Shown here in pieces: positions 10,674 through 18,933 of a DNA stretch of 64,000 nt. The DNA comes from Petasospora fabianii (Eukaryota; Ascomycota; Saccharomycetes; Phaffomycetales; Wickerhamomycetaceae): assembly GCA_022641835.1 (NCBI GenBank), contig CP048720.1:700847-764846 (forward strand), given 5' to 3'. Both the position numbers and the translations under genes were made by a program. Positions within the stretch are counted from its first letter, which is position 1; each line of letters starts with the position of its first letter. A model generated the notes under the pieces. The model had not been told where the DNA came from. It made no database searches and worked only from the letters and a program-made list of their open reading frames with translations.

Positions 10674-11666
10674 TTAGTTGTCATAAGCCAACTTGGATCT
10701 CTGAGATGGCAACAACTTCTTTCCTTCTGGCTCATACTCAGCCTTAGCTCTAGCAAGCATCTCAGCCTCCTGCTCCTTAGTGAATCTTACCACAAGCTCA
10801 TCTGGGGCCACGAACTGGAACTTACCAAAGGCAAAGTCTCTGTCACTCATCTTGGACAAGATGTACAACTGCTCTCTGACGTACTTGACAGCAGCCTCCA
10901 AATGGGCAAAGTCCATGTTGGATCTGGCATTGAATAAGTTTCTCCAGATGGCAGTGGCTAACGTGGCATCGTCTGTGGCGAAACCCTCGTCATAAGAGCA
11001 GACGAGACCTCTAAGTTGGGAGTTGTAGTCCTTGAGGTATGTATCAGAGATTCTTGAGGAGTTCACATTCATCTCATCGTGAAGTCTGAGCTCCATGTCT
11101 CTAAAGAATCTGTCAATGAGCTTCTGCTGGTAGTTTCTACCGTACTTGAACGGCATTGCTCTCATTCTGACAGAGAGCATCCATGTGTGCAAAGCAGTAA
11201 TTTGGAACCACTGGGAGAAAGTTCTTGGGAGTTTCAAATCCTCATAGAAAAATCTTGCAGAGTTGCTGAGCTCCTCATCCTCAAACTGCAAACCTTGCTT
11301 TTTGCACTCAGCATAGTAAACAGAAGCAGCGATAGGACCAGCACGGATTCTGTCCATGTCGAGTCTGAGTCCGGCAATGGCAAGCTCACCAACTGTCTTC
11401 ATGAAGCCGGACATCTGGTATCCCTCCTTCTCAAACTTAGAATCCGAAAGCATTGGTCTCTTTTGCTTTGGTTTCACAGGAGCGGGATTCTGTGGGAGAT
11501 TGATACGGATCGTAGATTGCTGTGCGATGTCACGCGGAGTGAGAGGATCGAGCTTGGAGATGTTCTTGATGTCTTCTGGTTCCGGGACGTAGGACTTGTA
11601 GCGCACGCTCTGGGCAGCGAGCGACGTACAACGTGGGGCCTGTCTGAGTTGTGATCTAAGCATCAT
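10674..11666 (-). CDS. CBP3: Cytochrome bc1 assembly factor Cbp3 (ubiquinol-cytochrome c chaperone)
   Basis: 330 residues (335 in S. cerevisiae). With Cbp6 it binds the mitoribosome exit and newly made cytochrome b, promoting COB translation and complex III assembly. The N-terminus MMLRSQLRQAPRCTSLAAQSVRYKSY is a mitochondrial presequence. The Ubiq_cyt_C_chap domain spans about residues 130-310, with the segments FSQWFQITALHTWMLSVRMRAMP and ELRLHDEMNV. The tandem ATGs at 11664 and 11661 are equivalent starts. Convergent with SRP72. Confidence 0.9.
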   Translation of the reverse strand: MMLRSQLRQAPRCTSLAAQSVRYKSYVPEPEDIKNISKLDPLTPRDIAQQSTIRINLPQNPAPVKPKQKRPMLSDSKFEKEGYQMSGFMKTVGELAIAGLRLDMDRIRAGPIAASVYYAECKKQGLQFEDEELSNSARFFYEDLKLPRTFSQWFQITALHTWMLSVRMRAMPFKYGRNYQQKLIDRFFRDMELRLHDEMNVNSSRISDTYLKDYNSQLRGLVCSYDEGFATDDATLATAIWRNLFNARSNMDFAHLEAAVKYVREQLYILSKMSDRDFAFGKFQFVAPDELVVRFTKEQEAEMLARAKAEYEPEGKKLLPSQRSKLAYDN

Positions 11667-12028
11667 CTTGAATGGGCACTATATCTGTGTTTTGTTGACT
11701 TCAAAAGGGCCAACAGAGTAGAGATAGTCCTCTACAACTGGCCCTTCATGTCCGCTTGAAATGTTATTTTTTTTTCTTTCTTTTCCGCGATGGAGATGTT
11801 CGGGTTTCCGTGGGGAAGTTCATCCAATCAGCGAATGGTGAATCGTAAGGAAACAAGTAATATGAACCCTTTAATTGTCTTTTATGTAATCCAGACAATT
11901 GTCAGTATTGTTATGGCACTACGACACCAGCTCTTTTTACCATGAGCCGAAACGTTTATATACAGTCGACATCTTCATATACAGAGGGAGGGGGGAAGTA
12001 GGGTACCAATCATCATTACACCGAGTGA
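11667..12028. other. Intergenic: CBP3 promoter and RSM23 3' region
   Basis: 362 bp. A T-rich stretch (about 11766-11787) followed by CCGCGATGGAGATG lies upstream of CBP3 and probably forms the open promoter. No gene seen. Confidence 0.45.
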
Positions 12029-13342
12029 TCAGAGGTACATCACGACGGATCTGATCAGCTCCAATGGGTTACCATTACCGGAAAGGACGTACTTCTGAGC
12101 AGCTAGTTGCTCCATAGTGTTCTGCTGCAACTCATCAGCTCTGAAGGCCCCAGCATCGGCCAAGACACCGACGAGGGAAGAGACCTGATCCTTTGTGAGC
12201 TTGGAAACCTCAATTGGCTTCACGCCATTGAGCTGAGAGGCAATACGGCGATTGAGCTTGTACTGTGGTGTGTAAGGACCAGCCTGGGCAAGACCAAGAC
12301 CTGTGTTGAGTGTCAGTGTGTTTCTGTCATCGGCAGATGTGGAGAGGATGACAGCACCCTTTTGGAAGGATTTTTGAGCAGATGTTAAGGAGAGGATGAA
12401 GTTTGTGATTTGGAAATCACTGAGATAGAGTGGTTTGTTCTCAGTGTTGCGGTATGCTGTCTGTGGAGATGCAGTAAGGGCGGAGAAGTTATCAACAGCG
12501 ACAAAGACAGGGGCTTTTGATTGATTCAGGAGCTCATCGAACAAAATCTGAAGAATCTGACCACGCTGTCTTCCGGCAACGTTAGCCTTCACAAGGTCAG
12601 CAAGTGTGTGTTGAGTGTTGAATTTTGTAGCGGCTCTTCCCTTAGCACTGGACTCGATGACGTACTCCTTGGAAAGGTTGATCTTTGGCAAGGAGGTAGC
12701 ATTAGCATGACGTATCTTATCTAACAGACGCTTCGTATACATAGGTTGTGTGTAAGTTCCAAGCTTAGAGTCAAACCAGTAGTCACAAGAACCGTCAACA
12801 AGTCTGAGGGCATGTGGGATTGAGATCACAACTGCGTTTTCATTTTGAACTGCAATGGCGAGAGAGTGGGCAAGCAATGTGGACTTTCCAATACCACGTT
12901 CACCAACCAAACAAACACGGTTCTCTGAGGACGGCGCGTTAAAGGCATTGTTGACGACAGACTCAAGCTGTTTGGTCTCCGGACGCACAAGCGTCACTGG
13001 GGTTGGGAACACTTCGGCGTATTGATCCTTCTTAAAAGCACCACATTGTGTAAGTTTCTGCTTCTGGAGCTCCGTGTAGCGCACTACGGCACCTTCTGTG
13101 AGGGCGCCTTCGAATGGGGAGATAGTGGAGAGATTGGCTTCGCTCTTCTTGTGGTAACGACCAGCATGAACGTGATCTTCGAAGAAACGGAAGGAACCAG
13201 CAGACTTCTTACTGGATCTCGCAGAGTCTCCTCCTCTCTTGAAACCCTGTGATGTGGCCTTTGGACCGGAGGTCTTCGGCGCGAGAAGCACACGTGATGT
13301 GTGTATGGAACGTGCACAGCGCACAACAGACTGTCTCAGCAT
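12029..13342 (-). CDS. RSM23: Mitochondrial small ribosomal subunit protein Rsm23 (mS29/DAP3)
   Basis: 437 residues from the ATG at 13342; an in-frame ATG at 13390 would add 16 residues. The downstream start is preferred because it begins a clean presequence (MLRQSVVRCARSIHTSRVLL). The protein is the GTP-binding mS29 protein of the mitoribosomal 37S subunit, homologous to human DAP3. The P-loop GERGIGKST lies about 155 residues in, preceded by the family segment ETKQLESVVNNAF. A DDRNTLTLNTGLGLA segment and a C-terminal ELIRSVVMYL end follow. A Cbf1-type site sits about 130 bp upstream. Confidence 0.88.
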   Translation of the reverse strand: MLRQSVVRCARSIHTSRVLLAPKTSGPKATSQGFKRGGDSARSSKKSAGSFRFFEDHVHAGRYHKKSEANLSTISPFEGALTEGAVVRYTELQKQKLTQCGAFKKDQYAEVFPTPVTLVRPETKQLESVVNNAFNAPSSENRVCLVGERGIGKSTLLAHSLAIAVQNENAVVISIPHALRLVDGSCDYWFDSKLGTYTQPMYTKRLLDKIRHANATSLPKINLSKEYVIESSAKGRAATKFNTQHTLADLVKANVAGRQRGQILQILFDELLNQSKAPVFVAVDNFSALTASPQTAYRNTENKPLYLSDFQITNFILSLTSAQKSFQKGAVILSTSADDRNTLTLNTGLGLAQAGPYTPQYKLNRRIASQLNGVKPIEVSKLTKDQVSSLVGVLADAGAFRADELQQNTMEQLAAQKYVLSGNGNPLELIRSVVMYL

Positions 13343-13719
13343 CTCGTTGGCCAGTGAAGAATGGATAACCAGAGACAAAGGTGTCTCCATTAACCGCTCT
13401 CGATGATGTTAAACGCTGAAAAATTGGGCGAGCGCGATCTCGGGGAGCGTATTCCGAGGGTAGACTTGGTCATGTGACATACTTGAAGACCCGAGGGGGT
13501 CAGATACCACAGAGACTAGAACTAACTCATGAAGCAATTACGGCACAATTGAAATGGAAGATAACATTAAAAACAAACCCTAGAGATACCGTGGAAGCAA
13601 TGATCTTATAAAAGACCCAAACAAGAAAAATACACGAAAAGCAAAATACAATAACAATACAAAAACCGAAAGGAAGGAACAACATAAAACATACCATAAG
13701 AGGCCCCTTAATCATCACC
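13343..13719. other. Intergenic: RSM23 promoter and SGF73 3' end
   Basis: 377 bp. It holds the Cbf1-type palindrome at 13469-13478 and an A-rich stretch (13560-13690) that is the SGF73 3' untranslated region. No other gene seen. Confidence 0.45.
13469..13478 (+). promoter_or_regulatory. Cbf1-type palindrome (GTCATGTGAC)
   Basis: GTCATGTGAC; its reverse complement GTCACATGAC fits RTCACRTGAC. It is 127 bp upstream of the RSM23 ATG. In several non-Saccharomyces yeasts Cbf1 controls respiratory and ribosomal genes, so a role here is plausible but inferred. Confidence 0.45.
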
Positions 13720-14955
13720 TCATTTGTTCTGCTGCTGTAGAGCCTGTTGCTGTTGCATAGCCAACATCTTCTGTCTAGCAGCGGCCTGTTGCTGAGCAAG
13801 GATCTGTGCATTCCTTGAGGCCTGTTGCTGCTGTGCAAGTGCCACCGCAGCCGCTCCTGGCGTGTTCTGAGGAGGTGTTTGAACAGCAGCTTGTGGAGTG
13901 TTACCTGCAGATGGGACTGCCGTGTTCTTGTTCAGCATCATTCTCTGTGGGGCCCTGACAAGGTACAGATAGTCATTGGTATGGTCAATATCTATCAGAG
14001 CTGTACGACCATTGAAACCGCCAACTCCGTTACTATTGGTGATACGCGGCAAGATGGCACCGGCAAACATCTCACGCATACGCAGAAAGTTTGTACGTAC
14101 ACGAGTTGAGACTAGGTTCTTGCGTTCTAATGGAAGTGGAAGCGATCTCGAAACACCTGATAAGACTTGCTGTGTCTCTTCATCTGAGTCGAGCGTAGCA
14201 GATGAGGCATGAAGCATCTCATCCTTCTCAGCTTGAGCCTTTGCAGCTTGACCTGCAATCTTGACCTGGTTTCTGTGTTGATATGCAGCAAGAAGTTCAT
14301 CATATGAAGCCGAACGACCAGGAACTGCACGCTTAGCACCCATTGAATGTGTCTTACACGTTAAAGATCTCGCGCAGAAGCCTCCTGTAGGTAGTGCAAC
14401 ACCACATTGTCTCTCGACATCAACGGGACCCTTGTTCTTTTGATTTGCCTTCTTTTTCAACTTTGGCTGCTGTTGTTGTTGCTGCTGCTCTTTGTCCTTC
14501 TTGGATTTTTTGTCGATGGCCACTACAGTTGCAGCCTCCTTCTCAAGCTTTCTTTTCTTGTTGTTATTGTTATTGTTGTTATTCTTGTTGTCACCCATAT
14601 TGACAGGTGTTGAAGCAGTGGCAGTAGTAGAGGGAGTCTCCTTTTGTTGCTTGAGTTCAAGACACTTCTTGATGTGAGTACCAAGGTGATGTGTAAGGAT
14701 AGGTCTGTTACAAAGTGTGCAGACTCTGTACTGGAGCTGTGAGTTGAGAGGAGCTGTTAAATGAAGGTCGTTCTTAAATGGCGAATTGTCGTGGTCAACT
14801 TCAGTAAGAGTCTCCAGATAGCTTCCAACGTCCTTCCAGACGTAATCGTTCTGCTGTTTTGGATTCTGTGGGGTTTTGTTGAGCTTGAGACCCTTGATCT
14901 TAGCGTCCTGGCCAAACGATTGTGGGATAGTGAGAGCGTCGACTCCAGAGGTCAT
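13720..14955 (-). CDS. SGF73: SAGA deubiquitinase-module subunit Sgf73 (ataxin-7 orthologue)
   Basis: 411 residues from the ATG at 14955. It tethers the Ubp8-Sgf11-Sus1 H2B deubiquitinase module to SAGA. The N-terminal zinc finger has CTLCNRPILTHHLGTHIKKC (C2HC), and the SCA7 domain follows with the C-x8-C-x3-x-C-x-H arrangement in QCGVALPTGGFCARSLTCKTH. Low-complexity runs stand out: poly-Asn after the first finger, a Q7 run before the SCA7 domain, and a Gln/Ala-rich C-terminal tail of about 60 residues. The protein is shorter than the 657-residue S. cerevisiae one. It is divergent with RPL4. An upstream in-frame TTG at 15024 is not used. Confidence 0.9.
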   Translation of the reverse strand: MTSGVDALTIPQSFGQDAKIKGLKLNKTPQNPKQQNDYVWKDVGSYLETLTEVDHDNSPFKNDLHLTAPLNSQLQYRVCTLCNRPILTHHLGTHIKKCLELKQQKETPSTTATASTPVNMGDNKNNNNNNNNKKRKLEKEAATVVAIDKKSKKDKEQQQQQQQPKLKKKANQKNKGPVDVERQCGVALPTGGFCARSLTCKTHSMGAKRAVPGRSASYDELLAAYQHRNQVKIAGQAAKAQAEKDEMLHASSATLDSDEETQQVLSGVSRSLPLPLERKNLVSTRVRTNFLRMREMFAGAILPRITNSNGVGGFNGRTALIDIDHTNDYLYLVRAPQRMMLNKNTAVPSAGNTPQAAVQTPPQNTPGAAAVALAQQQQASRNAQILAQQQAAARQKMLAMQQQQALQQQNK

Positions 14956-15368
14956 TCTCCGGGGAGGTATTTGCGGGAGCAGATGTACGGGCTCGGGCCA
15001 AACTGAAGGAGAGATGAGATTCAAAGGTCACAGTTGCGACACCTGTTTTCTAAAACTGTGTCGTCTGCGAACCCGGATGACGCGTAACGTGGTACTTCCT
15101 CACTAACCATGACACAAGAGCTCTCTTTGTCTCACTCCGCTATCGGCTCTTCGGCCCAAAGACAAACTATTCGCGACTGATCCAGAAAGCCGGGTAATGG
15201 ATATGGTCTTCTCGACTATAGTATGTGCCCTAACCGGCACAGAAGGAAAAATTCAAAAAAACACCCCAACACCACAAAATCTCAGACGGGACGGTGAAAA
15301 ATTTTTCGAGCGACGCACCTTCAACACACTCTTCACATCATCTTAGAAGCTCACCATCCATACTAACA
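14956..15368. other. Divergent SGF73-RPL4 promoter region
   Basis: 413 bp. It contains an ACGCGT hexamer at 15080-15085 and, nearer RPL4, GCCCTAA at 15227-15233 inside a GTGCC...GGCAC inverted repeat. The 5' leader of RPL4 is A/C-rich. No gene seen. Confidence 0.5.
15225..15240 (+). promoter_or_regulatory. Tbf1-like GCCCTAA box within an inverted repeat, upstream of RPL4
   Basis: GTGCCCTAACCGGCAC: a GCCCTAA core resembling the Tbf1 site ARCCCTAA, flanked by GTGCC and GGCAC arms. It lies about 130 bp before the RPL4 ATG. In many yeasts outside Saccharomyces, Tbf1 rather than Rap1 is the main ribosomal protein gene factor. Assignment is by motif only. Confidence 0.35.
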
Positions 15369-16460
15369 ATGTCCCGTCCACAGGTCTCTGTCTACTCCAC
15401 TTCCGGTGAGGTCACCTCCTCTGCCCTCCCACTCCCAGCTGTCTTCTCTGCTCCAATCAGACCAGACATTGTTCACTCTGTCTTCACTGCCGTGAACAAG
15501 AACAAGCGTCAGGCTTACGCTGTTGCCGAGAACGCTGGTCACCAGACCTCTGCTGAGTCCTGGGGTACCGGTCGTGCTGTCGCCCGTATTCCACGTGTTG
15601 GTGGTGGTGGTACTCACCGTTCCGGTCAGGCTGCTTTCGGTAACATGTGTCGTAGTGGTCGTATGTTCGCTCCAACTAAGACCTGGAGAAAGTGGCACGT
15701 TAAGGTCAACCACAACGAGAAGAGATACGCTACTGCTTCTGCTATTGCTGCTTCTGCTGTCGCTTCCCTCGTTTTGGCTAGAGGTCACAGAGTTGAGCAG
15801 ATCCCAGAGGTTCCACTCGTTGTCTCCTCCGAGGTTGAGTCTATCACCAAGACTAAGGAGGCTGTCGCTCTCTTGAAGGCTGTCGGTGCCCACAGAGACG
15901 TTGTCAAGGTCATCAAGTCCAAGAAGATCAGAGCCGGTAAGGGTAAGCTCAGAGGTCGTCGTTACACTGAGAGACGTGGTCCACTCGTTGTCTACTCTGA
16001 GGACAAGGGTTTGGTCAAGGCCTTCAGAAACATCCCAGGTGTTGAGACCGCTAACGTTTCCTCCCTCGGTTTGTTGCAGTTGGCTCCAGGTGCCCACGTT
16101 GGTAGATTCGTCATCTGGACTGAGTCTGCTTTCGCCAAGTTGGATGCTGTCTGGGGTTCCGAGTCTGTTGCTTCTGCCAAGTCCAACTACTCTCTCCCAT
16201 CTAACATCATTGCCAACAGTGATGTCACCAGAATCATCAACTCTTCTGAGATTCAGGCCGTTGTCAGACCAGCTGGTCAGCCAACCCAGAAGCGTACTCA
16301 CGTTTTGAAGAAGAACCCACTTAAGAACAAGCAGGTTCTCCTCAGATTGAACCCATACGCTAAGGCCTTCTCCGCTGAGAAGCTCGGTTCCAGAAAGGCT
16401 GACACCAAGCCAGCTAAGCCATCTAAGGGTCAGTTCGAGGAGCTCCTCAAGCACGACTAA
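15369..16460 (+). CDS. RPL4: 60S ribosomal protein L4 (uL4)
   Basis: 363 residues, the usual length (362 in S. cerevisiae). Structural protein of the large ribosomal subunit whose long internal loop lines the peptide exit tunnel. It starts [14 protein letters not shown]; the loop region [40 protein letters not shown] (about residues 72-111) is diagnostic. An upstream in-frame GTG at 15294 is ignored. Codon use is strongly biased (GGT, AAG, TCC/TCT, AGA), as expected of a highly expressed gene; the bias also leaves a long meaningless open frame on the other strand. No intron. Confidence 0.97.
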   Translation: MSRPQVSVYSTSGEVTSSALPLPAVFSAPIRPDIVHSVFTAVNKNKRQAYAVAENAGHQTSAESWGTGRAVARIPRVGGGGTHRSGQAAFGNMCRSGRMFAPTKTWRKWHVKVNHNEKRYATASAIAASAVASLVLARGHRVEQIPEVPLVVSSEVESITKTKEAVALLKAVGAHRDVVKVIKSKKIRAGKGKLRGRRYTERRGPLVVYSEDKGLVKAFRNIPGVETANVSSLGLLQLAPGAHVGRFVIWTESAFAKLDAVWGSESVASAKSNYSLPSNIIANSDVTRIINSSEIQAVVRPAGQPTQKRTHVLKKNPLKNKQVLLRLNPYAKAFSAEKLGSRKADTKPAKPSKGQFEELLKHD

Positions 16461-16782
16461 ATGCTTTCTTTCTCTGTTTTTAAACAAGGATTGAAAAAAG
16501 CATGTCGAGACTAGAGATGACTCTTGTTGAATCGTAATATGGATATATAGTGCTCAGATTGAATATGTCTATGGTTGTCTTTATCTTTAAACTGTGTCGT
16601 AGCTACAATATCTTTTGATTGACCGCCTTTTGATCTGTCATTCAACTCATCGGACCTTCGGGCTCACTCGGGGATAAATGGAACTGAGTTTGAAGAGCCA
16701 CAATTACTCAGTTGCTTTCGCTTAACCATCGACTACAGAACTACATTTCGACCACCAAACACCCGTCAAAAGTTCTAACATA
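16461..16782. other. Intergenic: RPL4 3' region and promoter of the NAD(P)-binding gene
   Basis: 322 bp between tandem genes. TATA-like GATATATAG at about 16541 lies too far upstream to assign. Nothing else recognised. Confidence 0.4.
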
Positions 16783-17484
16783 ATGACCACAAAGCTCGCA
16801 ATCATAGGTGCCAATGGAAAAGTGGCCACTCTGCTCGTCAAGCGTCTTTCTCAACTCAAGTCTGAGTTTGACACGACCGCCTTCATTCGCAGCAAAGACC
16901 AAGCACCAAAGTTTGAAGCACTGGGGATCAAATACTCCACAGCCATTGATATCACGAACACCAACTTGAAAAGTGTCACTGAAGCTCTGAAGGGTTATGA
17001 TGCTGTCGTGTTCAGTGCAGGTGCAGGTGGTAAAGGTCTTGATCTCACCTTTTCAGTTGATCTCGATGGTGCTGTCAAAGTTGCTGAAGCTGTCAGGGCA
17101 AACAAGATCAAGAAATTTGTTCTTGTGAGCGCCATTAAGGCTGATGATAGAGACTTCTGGTGGAATGGCCCTATCAGATCTTACTACATTGCTAAGAAGT
17201 ACGCCGATGAGGTTATCAAGACCATGAATATTGACTGGACAATTCTTCAGCCAGGTAGACTCTTGGACAGTGAAAGCAATGGGAAGATCATGGATCCATC
17301 CAAGGTAAACGCTTTTGCTGATTCAGTTGATGTCGCTACTGAGAGTGAGAAGATTGGTATCCCAAGAGATGACGTTGCTATTTCCATAATCGAGTCACTC
17401 AGATCTGCCAATGCGGCAAAGAAGGTTATCCCCTTGATTTCTGGTGACATCCCAATTGCTGAGGCCATCAAGGATATCAAGTGA
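16783..17484 (+). CDS. NAD(P)-binding Rossmann protein, YMR090W-like atypical short-chain dehydrogenase
   Basis: 233 residues (YMR090W of S. cerevisiae is 227). The N-terminal dinucleotide-binding motif GANGKVATLL is at residues 9-18, in the G-x-x-G-x-x style of NmrA/atypical SDRs. The conserved blocks YDAVVFSAGAGGKG, TFSVDLDGAVKVAEA, KKFVLVSAIKADDRDFW and YYIAKKYADE (the last in the YxxxK position), plus DWTILQPG, match YMR090W and plant/bacterial SDR-a5 proteins. Cytosolic oxidoreductase; substrate unknown. The ATG at 16783 has A at -3. Convergent with MET22. Confidence 0.85.
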   Translation: MTTKLAIIGANGKVATLLVKRLSQLKSEFDTTAFIRSKDQAPKFEALGIKYSTAIDITNTNLKSVTEALKGYDAVVFSAGAGGKGLDLTFSVDLDGAVKVAEAVRANKIKKFVLVSAIKADDRDFWWNGPIRSYYIAKKYADEVIKTMNIDWTILQPGRLLDSESNGKIMDPSKVNAFADSVDVATESEKIGIPRDDVAISIIESLRSANAAKKVIPLISGDIPIAEAIKDIK

Positions 17485-17605
17485 TGTTCTCATCACTATG
17501 CTACAACTGCTTATGAAAGATAAGACAATTACATGCACTTTATGATCATCTTACATTCTGTAATTAGCTGAAAGGCGTCCAATATAATCAGAGCTTGGCT
17601 GATTC

Positions 17606-18655
17606 CTAGTTTATCGTAGCCTTGATTGCCTCAATGACCTTACTGTGGAACTGCTTAGAAGCGGCAATGACACCAGAACTGTACAAGTAACGACCTTTAC
17701 CAAAGTCTAACTCTTTACCGGTCATATCAGTGACAACACCACTACTCTCAGTAATTAACACATTACCGGCAGCATGATCCCAGACCTTCTCCTGGTATGT
17801 GGCACTAACTGGAAGCCTGAGGTAGATCTCAGCAAGACCCTTGGAAAGTGTACAGTATTTGGCCTGCGAATCGAGGTTAACAGTCTGGTCAGTAGGAATA
17901 TTGAGGTATTGTTTGATCTTGGACTGATTGTCATGGGAAGAGTGGCCCTTCTCAACACCTTCACAGACGGTGATCTCAGATGTAGAAGCGAGGTTATTCT
18001 TCATTGTGATCTTTTCGCTCTTGGTCAAGTCCTCATCAACAACATCGAATAATTTGGCGTAGTATGAACCCTGTCCCTTGATAGCAGTGAACAAACCACC
18101 CTTGTATGATGTGTTCTTGAAGTCATCTGGCAAGTTTGGACAACCAATAACACCAAGCTGAACGACACCGTCTTCAATGAGGGCCAAACAAACGGCATAC
18201 TGATCTCCTCTGAGGAAACCCTTGGTACCATCAATTGGATCAAGAGCCCAGAATCTACCCTTGCTGCCACCCTGAGAGGCACCTTCATCAATCACCTTAC
18301 ACACCTCATCGATACCTTTGAGCTCTGGACCAAGAACCGAAGACGAACCGAACTTTTCAGTGTATGACTTGTCGTTCTTCTTAAGCTCAGCAAGCACCTT
18401 ATCAGCGAGTGCGCTGTTCTCCTGGAGATCCTTTGAGTCCTCTTCACCAATGACCTCATCGCCTGGGAAGTTGTGCTTGATAGCATTAATAATCACAGCC
18501 TGTGCAGAAAAATCACCAACGGTCACTGGAGACTTGTCCTCTTTGGTGATAGTGTTAGATGCCTTGTTGGCAAGCACCTGCTCCGAGACTGCCTGAGTCA
18601 AGAGAGCAGCCTTCTGGACAGCCAAACGCGCAATGTAAGCCTCTTTCTCGTACAT
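17606..18655 (-). CDS. MET22: 3'(2'),5'-bisphosphate nucleotidase Met22/Hal2
   Basis: 349 residues from the ATG at 18655 (357 in S. cerevisiae). Magnesium-dependent, lithium/sodium-sensitive phosphatase that converts pAp to AMP, supporting sulfate assimilation and sparing the 5' exonucleases Xrn1/Rat1. Motifs: SPVTVGDFSAQ (residues 42-52), IGEED (69-73, metal ligands), WALDPIDGTKGFLRG (136-150, the family D-P-I-D-G-T signature) and WDHAAGNVLI near the C-terminus. The first conserved segment (IARLAVQKAALLT) follows this ATG directly, so it is the main start. The frame stays open for a further 39 codons upstream without an ATG but with a mitochondrial-presequence-like composition (see findings). 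Confidence 0.93.
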   Translation of the reverse strand: MYEKEAYIARLAVQKAALLTQAVSEQVLANKASNTITKEDKSPVTVGDFSAQAVIINAIKHNFPGDEVIGEEDSKDLQENSALADKVLAELKKNDKSYTEKFGSSSVLGPELKGIDEVCKVIDEGASQGGSKGRFWALDPIDGTKGFLRGDQYAVCLALIEDGVVQLGVIGCPNLPDDFKNTSYKGGLFTAIKGQGSYYAKLFDVVDEDLTKSEKITMKNNLASTSEITVCEGVEKGHSSHDNQSKIKQYLNIPTDQTVNLDSQAKYCTLSKGLAEIYLRLPVSATYQEKVWDHAAGNVLITESSGVVTDMTGKELDFGKGRYLYSSGVIAASKQFHSKVIEAIKATIN

Positions 18656-18797
18656 TCTGGCTAGTGCTCGTGAGAAAATCGTCCTATTTAGTATCGGACT
18701 CGTGTTTACAAGTCCCAATGTGATCCTGGAAGAATTTACTCGACGCACAACGAACAACTCGAAGAGATAAAATCACGAACTCCACGTTCATTATGTC

Positions 18798-18806
18798 AAC
18801 TGTGGC
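18798..18806 (+). promoter_or_regulatory. Met31/32-like site (AACTGTGGC) upstream of MET22
   Basis: AACTGTGGC matches the Met31/Met32 core AAACTGTGG at all but the first base. It lies about 143 bp upstream of the MET22 ATG, in the promoter shared with the SET-domain gene. MET22 belongs to the sulfur pathway, so regulation is plausible; the call rests on the motif only. Confidence 0.35.
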
Positions 18807-18874
18807 GTTGATGTGGCTGGAGCCGTGGCTGGTGAGAAGTGGTGTCTGGGTGTAGTGCAGATTCTAATTTTGAT

Positions 18875-18885
18875 GCGATGAGCTA
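18875..18885 (+). promoter_or_regulatory. PAC element (GCGATGAGCTA) upstream of the SET-domain gene
   Basis: GCGATGAGCTA matches the polymerase A and C box consensus GCGATGAGMTGA bound by Dot6/Tod6. It lies 49 bp before the ATG and is immediately preceded by AATTTTGAT, which resembles the partner RRPE motif. This places the methyltransferase gene with the ribosome-biogenesis regulon. Confidence 0.55.
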
Positions 18886-18933
18886 CTCCGATCTCTTTGG
18901 TAGAGGTGCCTTTTTCAGAGACTACAGGCACTC

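Noticed and set aside
15363-16487. 374-codon antisense frame covering RPL4
   Set aside because: Side effect of the strong codon bias of RPL4; no recognisable domain. Similar antisense frames over UTP10 (470-1345, 2357-3091) were rejected for the same reason.
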